Below, one piece after another: positions 3,873 to 7,518 of a DNA stretch of 7,518 nt (its first letter is position 1; the number at the start of each line of letters is the position of its first letter). Where the stretch lies: the NCBI GenBank assembly GCA_035690725.1, contig DASSKF010000158.1:1-7518 (forward strand), given 5' to 3'. A program made the translations under genes and the position numbers. The stretch comes from DASSKF01 sp035690725 (GTDB taxonomy: Bacteria > Actinomycetota > Actinomycetes > Actinomycetales > Dermatophilaceae). Below the pieces are notes generated by a model that saw only the letters and a list, made by a program, of their open reading frames with translations, was not told where the DNA came from and made no database searches.

Positions 3873-5378
3873 GTGAGCACGCCGCGTCCTGCCGGCCCGC
3901 CGGCCGCCGTCATCGTCCTCGCCGCCGGCGAGGGCACCCGGATGAAGTCAGCCGTCCCGAAGGTCCTGCACGGGATCGGCGGCCGCAGCCTCCTGGCGCA
4001 CGCGATGGCCGCCGCCCGCGGGACCGGCCCGGCCCACCTCGCCGTCGTCGTCCGGCACGAGCGTGAGCTGGTCGTCCGGCACATCGGCGAGGTCGACGCC
4101 GAGGCCGTCGTGGCCGACCAGGACGACGTCAAGGGCACCGGCCGTGCCGTCGAGTGCGGCCTGGACGCCCTCCCGGGGGACCTGACCGGAACCGTCCTCG
4201 TCACCTACGGCGACGTCCCCCTCCTCACCGCCGACACGCTGCTCGGGCTCCAGGCCGAGCACGAGCAGACGGGCAGCGCCGTCAGCGTGATCACCGCCGA
4301 CCTGGCCGACCCGACCGGGTACGGCCGCATCCTGCGCGATGCCGACGGCGAGGTCAGCGGGATCGTGGAGCAGAAGGACGCCACGGACGCCGAACGGGCG
4401 GTCACGGAGATCAACTCCGGGATCTACGCGTTCGACGCCAAGGTGCTGCGCGAGGCGCTGCGGGAGGTCGGCACCGACAACGCCCAGGGGGAGAAGTACC
4501 TCACCGACGTGCTCGCCATCGCGCGCGGGGGCGGTGGCCGGATCAGCGGCCACCGGATCGACGACGTCTGGCAGACCGAGGGCGTCAACGACCGGGTGCA
4601 GCTGGCCCGCCTCGGTGCCGAGCTCAACCGCCGCACCGTCGAGCGGTGGATGCGCGAGGGCGTCACGGTGGTCGACCCGCACACCACCTGGATCGACAGC
4701 GACGTCTCCTTCGGCCCCGACTGCCTGGTCCACCCCCAGACACAGATCCACGGAGCGACCACGATCGGCAGCGGGGTGACGCTCGGCCCGGACACCACGC
4801 TGAGCGACATGGAGGTGCGGGACGGGGCGACCGTCGTCCGCACCCACGGGTCACACTCCCTGATCGGCGAGCGGGCGAGCGTCGGCCCGTTCGCCTACCT
4901 TCGTCCGGGCACCGAGCTGGGTCGACAGGGCAAGATCGGCACCTTCGTGGAGACCAAGAACTCGCAGATCGGCGCCGGCTCGAAGGTGCCGCACCTGTCC
5001 TACGTCGGTGACGCGACGATCGGCGAGCACACGAACATCGGCGCGGCGAGCGTCTTCGTGAACTACGACGGCGTGCACAAGCACCGCACCGTCGTCGGCA
5101 GCCACTGCCGCATGGGCAGCGACAACATGTATGTCGCGCCCGTCACCGTGGGCGACGGCGCCGGCAGCGGCGCGGGGGCGGTCATCCGCAAGGACGTGCC
5201 ACCGGGCGCCCTGGCGATCAGCGTCGCGCCCCAGCGCAACGTCAGCGGGTGGGCGCTGGACAAGCGGGCCGGCACCCCGCAGGCGCAGGCTGCGGCAGCC
5301 GCGCTCCGGCAGGACGCAGCTCGGGGAACCGACGACGACGAAGCGACGGAGACGTCGGAAGGACGGGCGAACGCATGA
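3873..5378 (+). CDS. glmU: Bifunctional GlmU: N-acetylglucosamine-1-phosphate uridyltransferase / glucosamine-1-phosphate acetyltransferase
   Basis: Cytoplasmic enzyme that acetylates glucosamine-1-phosphate with acetyl-CoA and then joins the product to UTP, giving UDP-GlcNAc for peptidoglycan and other cell-envelope sugars. 501 residues. The N-terminal nucleotidyltransferase (about 10-240) shows LAAGEGTRM at 16-24, P29/K30, KGTGRAV, YGDVPLL, EQKDATDAE, INSGIY and NAQGEKYLTDV. The C-terminal left-handed beta-helix (about 260-465) has RPGTELG, K362, catalytic H374 in PHLSYVGD, Y377, NYDG and W460, matching M. tuberculosis GlmU numbering. The tail from about 475 is acidic and probably disordered. 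Start GTG at 3873 with GGGAG nine bases upstream; the open frame continues further up but without sensible protein. Its stop overlaps the prs start (ATGA), so the two are probably co-translated. Confidence 0.98.
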   Translation: MSTPRPAGPPAAVIVLAAGEGTRMKSAVPKVLHGIGGRSLLAHAMAAARGTGPAHLAVVVRHERELVVRHIGEVDAEAVVADQDDVKGTGRAVECGLDALPGDLTGTVLVTYGDVPLLTADTLLGLQAEHEQTGSAVSVITADLADPTGYGRILRDADGEVSGIVEQKDATDAERAVTEINSGIYAFDAKVLREALREVGTDNAQGEKYLTDVLAIARGGGGRISGHRIDDVWQTEGVNDRVQLARLGAELNRRTVERWMREGVTVVDPHTTWIDSDVSFGPDCLVHPQTQIHGATTIGSGVTLGPDTTLSDMEVRDGATVVRTHGSHSLIGERASVGPFAYLRPGTELGRQGKIGTFVETKNSQIGAGSKVPHLSYVGDATIGEHTNIGAASVFVNYDGVHKHRTVVGSHCRMGSDNMYVAPVTVGDGAGSGAGAVIRKDVPPGALAISVAPQRNVSGWALDKRAGTPQAQAAAAALRQDAARGTDDDEATETSEGRANA

Positions 5379-6355
5379 CCGGTCTGAAGCGCACCACCGA
5401 GAAGAACCTCATGCTCTTCTCGGGGCGGGCCCACCCCGACCTCGCGGAGGAGGTGGCCGCAGCGGTCGGCACCCAGCTCGTGCCGACCTCGGCCTACGAG
5501 TTCGCCAACAGCGAGATCTACGTGCGCTTCGAGGAGTCGGTGCGCGGCTGCGACGCGTTCGTCATCCAGAGCCACACCGCGCCGATCAACGAGTGGATCA
5601 TGGAGCACCTGATCATGGTGGACGCGCTCAAGCGCGCGTCGGCCAAGCGGATCACGGTGGTCATGCCGTTCTACGGCTACGCCCGGCAGGACAAGAAGCA
5701 CCGGGGCCGTGAGCCGATCTCGGCCCGGCTCGTCGCGGACATGTTCAAGACGGCGGGAGCGGACCGGCTGATGTGCGTCGACCTGCACACCGCGCAGATC
5801 CAGGGCTTCTTCGACGGTCCCGTCGACCACCTCATGGCACTGCCCATCCTGTCCGACTACGTGCGCGGCAAGTACGGCACCGAGCGCCTGGCCGTCGTCT
5901 CACCGGACGCCGGCCGGATCAAGGTGGCCGAGCAGTGGTCACAGCGGCTCGGTGGTGCACCGCTGGCCTTCATCCACAAGACCCGGGACATCGACCGGCC
6001 GAACCTGAGCGTCGCCAACCGGGTCGTCGGCGACGTGGAGGGCCGGACCTGCATCCTGGTCGACGACATGATCGACTCCGGTGGCACGATCTGCCAGGCG
6101 GCCGAGGCGCTCACCAAGCAGGGCGCCTCCAGCGTGGTGATCGCCGCGACCCACGCCATCTTCTCCGGCCCGGCCGTCGACCGGCTCAAGAACAACGTCG
6201 CCCGCGAGGTCGTCGTCACCAACACCCTGCCGATCCCCGACGAGCGCCGCTTCGACAAGCTGACCGAGCTGTCCATCGCCCCGCTCATCAGCCGGGCGGT
6301 CCGGGCCGTGTTCGAGGACGGCTCGGTGACCCAGATGTTCGACGGGCGCGCGTAG
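5375..6355 (+). CDS. prs: Ribose-phosphate pyrophosphokinase (PRPP synthase), class I
   Basis: Makes PRPP from ribose-5-phosphate and ATP, the precursor for purines, pyrimidines, histidine, tryptophan and NAD, and in actinobacteria also for decaprenyl-phosphoryl-arabinose-type cell-wall sugars. 326 residues, normal length. Motifs in order: FANSEIYVRF; the ATP-binding stretch YGYARQDKKHRGREPISARL from Y100; DLHTAQIQGFF from D136 with catalytic-loop His138; the flexible-loop lysine K202 in HKTRDIDRPN; and the PRPP loop VDDMIDSGGT at 229-238. The Mg/phosphate allosteric class I form is expected from the RQDKK and regulatory-site residues (family knowledge). ATG at 5375 overlaps the glmU stop by four bases, and GGAAGGA lies 11 bases upstream inside glmU. 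This glmU-prs coupling is usual in actinobacteria. Confidence 0.98.
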   Translation: MTGLKRTTEKNLMLFSGRAHPDLAEEVAAAVGTQLVPTSAYEFANSEIYVRFEESVRGCDAFVIQSHTAPINEWIMEHLIMVDALKRASAKRITVVMPFYGYARQDKKHRGREPISARLVADMFKTAGADRLMCVDLHTAQIQGFFDGPVDHLMALPILSDYVRGKYGTERLAVVSPDAGRIKVAEQWSQRLGGAPLAFIHKTRDIDRPNLSVANRVVGDVEGRTCILVDDMIDSGGTICQAAEALTKQGASSVVIAATHAIFSGPAVDRLKNNVAREVVVTNTLPIPDERRFDKLTELSIAPLISRAVRAVFEDGSVTQMFDGRA

Positions 6356-6367
6356 CCCGGTCCACCG

Positions 6368-6380
6368 ACCGCCGCGCGGT
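6368..6380 (+). terminator. Small hairpin between prs and cysQ
   Basis: ACCGC-CGC-GCGGT, five perfect pairs with a 3-base loop, 12 bases after the prs stop; an alternative CCACCG/CGGTGG pairing encloses it. No T-run. It may be a weak attenuator, leaving some read-through into cysQ. Confidence 0.25.
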
Positions 6381-6390
6381 GGGTGCCCGG

Positions 6391-6396
6391 CATACT
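6391..6396 (+). promoter_or_regulatory. Possible -10 element for cysQ
   Basis: CATACT lies about 40 bases before the cysQ start and resembles the TATACT-like -10 of actinobacterial promoters. No good -35 is seen. cysQ could instead be read from the glmU-prs transcript. Confidence 0.3.
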
Positions 6397-6435
6397 GAGG
6401 ACCGCTGTGCCATGCCCAGACCGTGAGGAGCCTTC

Positions 6436-7170
6436 GTGACCACTGACGCCGACCTCGCCCGTGACCTGGCCCAGGGAGCCGGGCGGCTCCTCCTGCAGGT
6501 GCGCACCGAGGAGACGGACGGGCCGACGCTGAAGCGGCGGGGTGACGCCGAGTCGCACGAGTGGCTGATGGCTCGGCTCACGGAGGCCGTGCCGGGCGAC
6601 GCGGTGCTGTCCGAGGAGGGCAAGGACGACCACGTGCGGCTGGAGGCCGACCGGGTCTGGATCGTGGACCCGCTGGACGGGACCCGGGAGTACTCCGAGG
6701 TGCCCCGGGACGACTGGGCCGTGCACGTCGCGCTCTGGCAGCGCGGACGGCTGACCGAGGGGGCGGTCGCCCTGCCGGCGCGTGACCAGGTCTTCAGCAG
6801 CGGCCGGGCTCCGGCCCTGCCGCAGCGGTCCGGGCCGATCCGGCTCGCGGTGAGCCGCAGCCGGCCGCCGGCGTTCGTCACCGCCCTGGCCGAGGAGCTC
6901 GGTGCCGAGCTGGTGCCGATGGGCTCGGCCGGCGTCAAGGCGATGGCGGTGGTGAGCGGGCAGGCGGACGCCTACGTGCACGCCGGCGGTCAGTACGAGT
7001 GGGACTCGGCGGCCCCGGTGGCGGTGGCCGAGGCGGTCGGCCTGCGCACCAGCCGGGTGGACGGCTCGCCGCTGGAGTACAACCGGCCCGACCCGCTGCT
7101 GCCCGACCTCGTCATCGCCCACCCCGACGTGGTCGAGCAGGTCATGGCCGGGATCCGCAGCGTCGGCTGA
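6436..7170 (+). CDS. cysQ: 3'(2'),5'-bisphosphate nucleotidase CysQ (inositol monophosphatase fold)
   Basis: Removes the 3'-phosphate from PAP (and PAPS), recycling the by-product of sulfate assimilation and sulfotransfer; Mg-dependent, lithium-sensitive superfamily. 244 residues, close to the usual CysQ length. Metal-site motifs: LSEEG with E60/E61; WIVDPLDGTREY with D78, D81, G82 and T83; and WDSAAP at 189-194 with D190. The residues TREY/TKEF after DGT point to CysQ rather than inositol monophosphatase, which usually has T(x)NF; some actinobacterial CysQ enzymes also take inositol phosphates or fructose-1,6-bisphosphate. Start GTG at 6436 with GAGGAG five bases upstream. It lies 80 bases after prs and 249 bases before rplY, an unusual place, since prs and rplY are commonly neighbours. 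No sulfate-assimilation genes are in view. Confidence 0.93.
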   Translation: MTTDADLARDLAQGAGRLLLQVRTEETDGPTLKRRGDAESHEWLMARLTEAVPGDAVLSEEGKDDHVRLEADRVWIVDPLDGTREYSEVPRDDWAVHVALWQRGRLTEGAVALPARDQVFSSGRAPALPQRSGPIRLAVSRSRPPAFVTALAEELGAELVPMGSAGVKAMAVVSGQADAYVHAGGQYEWDSAAPVAVAEAVGLRTSRVDGSPLEYNRPDPLLPDLVIAHPDVVEQVMAGIRSVG

Positions 7171-7221
7171 GCCCGGCTGACGGCACCCGCGCTCGATTTC
7201 CGTATGCCGTCCGCGGTCGCC

Positions 7222-7227
7222 TAGACT
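7222..7227 (+). promoter_or_regulatory. Probable -10 element for rplY
   Basis: TAGACT matches the TAnnnT pattern of actinobacterial housekeeping promoters; TTCCGT 18 bases upstream is a weak -35. Transcription from near 7234 would give an approximately 186-base leader ahead of rplY. Confidence 0.45.
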
Positions 7228-7419
7228 GCCCGGGTTGCCTCGGCGAGGGACGCCGCACGGGCGTCCGTGATCGACGCGGTGGAAGCCGGCTCAGCCCGGC
7301 CCCGACGTGCGTCGACCCCGCTCTCGCGTGCCGCGTCCCGCGTCGAGGCCACCGCGCGGCCACTCGCCCCCTGCAGAGGCCGCACCGTCCAGTGAGCCGA
7401 CCTCGACCCAGGAGATCCC
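7228..7419 (+). promoter_or_regulatory. Long, foldable 5' leader of rplY
   Basis: No supportable gene. GGACGCC-GCACG-GGCGTCC (7248-7266) is a perfect 7-bp hairpin near the expected 5' end. Further on, GCGTCGA occurs at 7309-7315 and 7340-7346, and each copy can pair with TCGACGC at 7271-7277. The second copy, read as GTCGAGG (7342-7348), can instead pair with CCTCGAC (7401-7407), three bases before the ribosome binding site. CGCGGTGG (7275-7282) can also pair with CCACCGCG (7349-7356). These pairings exclude one another, as in a switchable leader. In such GC-rich DNA some 7-8 bp matches arise by chance. Ribosomal protein genes are often controlled through their leaders. Confidence 0.4.
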
Positions 7420-7518
7420 GTGGCCCCCAGCAGCTCTGACAGCATCCGCATCGGCGCCGAGCCCCGCACCGAGTTCGGCAAGGGCGCGGCCCGCCGCATC
7501 CGGCGCGCCGACAAGGTG
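7420..7518 (+). CDS. rplY: Large-subunit ribosomal protein L25 (Ctc/TL5 family), N-terminus only
   Basis: Binds 5S rRNA in the central protuberance of the 50S subunit; in actinobacteria it is normally the longer Ctc-type form of about 200 residues. The 33 visible residues contain 'AEPRTEFGKGAARRIRRADKV', whose pattern (R-t-e-F-G-K-g-a-a-R-R-l-R) is the conserved 5S-rRNA-binding start of the family. The start is GTG at 7420 with AGGAG (7410-7414) five bases upstream. The rest runs off the right edge; pth would be expected after it from actinobacterial gene order (inference). Short, but the motif, the start signal and the glmU-prs context agree. Confidence 0.9.
   Translation, partial: MAPSSSDSIRIGAEPRTEFGKGAARRIRRADKV

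Noticed and set aside
3386..5105. Long minus-strand open frames opposite the PadR-type gene and glmU
   Set aside because: Typical antisense frames of very GC-rich coding DNA; Asp/Val/Gly/Arg-rich with no start signals, opposite unmistakable conserved genes.
5857..7122. 421-residue minus-strand frame across prs and cysQ
   Set aside because: It is antisense to two conserved enzymes with all motifs intact, has biased low-complexity composition and lacks a ribosome binding site.
7267..7394. GTG-started 41-codon frame in the rplY leader as a leader peptide
   Set aside because: No ribosome binding site, Arg/Ala/Pro-rich composition expected by chance at this GC content, and no run of regulatory codons.
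1..7518. CRISPR array or insertion-sequence transposase
   Set aside because: No regularly spaced repeats with spacers and no DDE, HUH or recombinase motifs in any frame I could read.

Overview
The window is very GC-rich chromosomal DNA from an actinobacterium. Evidence: GTG starts with strong GGAG-type ribosome binding sites, a GlmU whose catalytic residues fall at the same numbers as in Mycobacterium tuberculosis GlmU (K362, H374, Y377, W460), and the actinobacterial order glmU-prs-rplY. A member of the Micrococcales (for example near Intrasporangiaceae) is a guess; nothing here fixes the genus.

Layout. Bases 1-609 (minus) hold the N-terminal two thirds or so of a membrane acyl desaturase, with two palindromic operator-like sites in tandem in front of it. 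A tRNA-Gln(UUG) gene with an unusual D-arm junction and variable loop follows at 776-854 (plus). Bases 898-2153 form the oddest part: one gene for an AbiEi/DUF559-type protein (minus) sits between two near-identical long hairpins. Each has a perfect 21-24 bp stem and a 27-base loop, and no AbiEii-type toxin gene is present. Next comes a small secreted protein of unknown function (minus) with two strong hairpins after its stop. It is divergent from a PadR-family regulator (plus), and the shared intergenic region has two palindromes spaced exactly 21 bp apart.

From 3716 the window is housekeeping, all on the plus strand: glmU (UDP-GlcNAc synthesis for cell wall and mycothiol-type thiols) overlaps prs (PRPP synthase) by four bases (ATGA). 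Then come cysQ (PAP/PAPS phosphatase of sulfate assimilation, inositol monophosphatase fold) and the start of rplY (ribosomal protein L25/Ctc), which has a long, foldable 5' leader.

How they fit: glmU and prs are probably co-transcribed and supply nucleotide-sugar and nucleotide precursors. cysQ has its own ribosome binding site and perhaps its own promoter, and lies between prs and rplY. The 3 kb between the tRNA-Gln gene and glmU looks like accessory DNA. The hairpin-flanked AbiEi/DUF559 gene is the best candidate for an undescribed dispersed or mobile unit.
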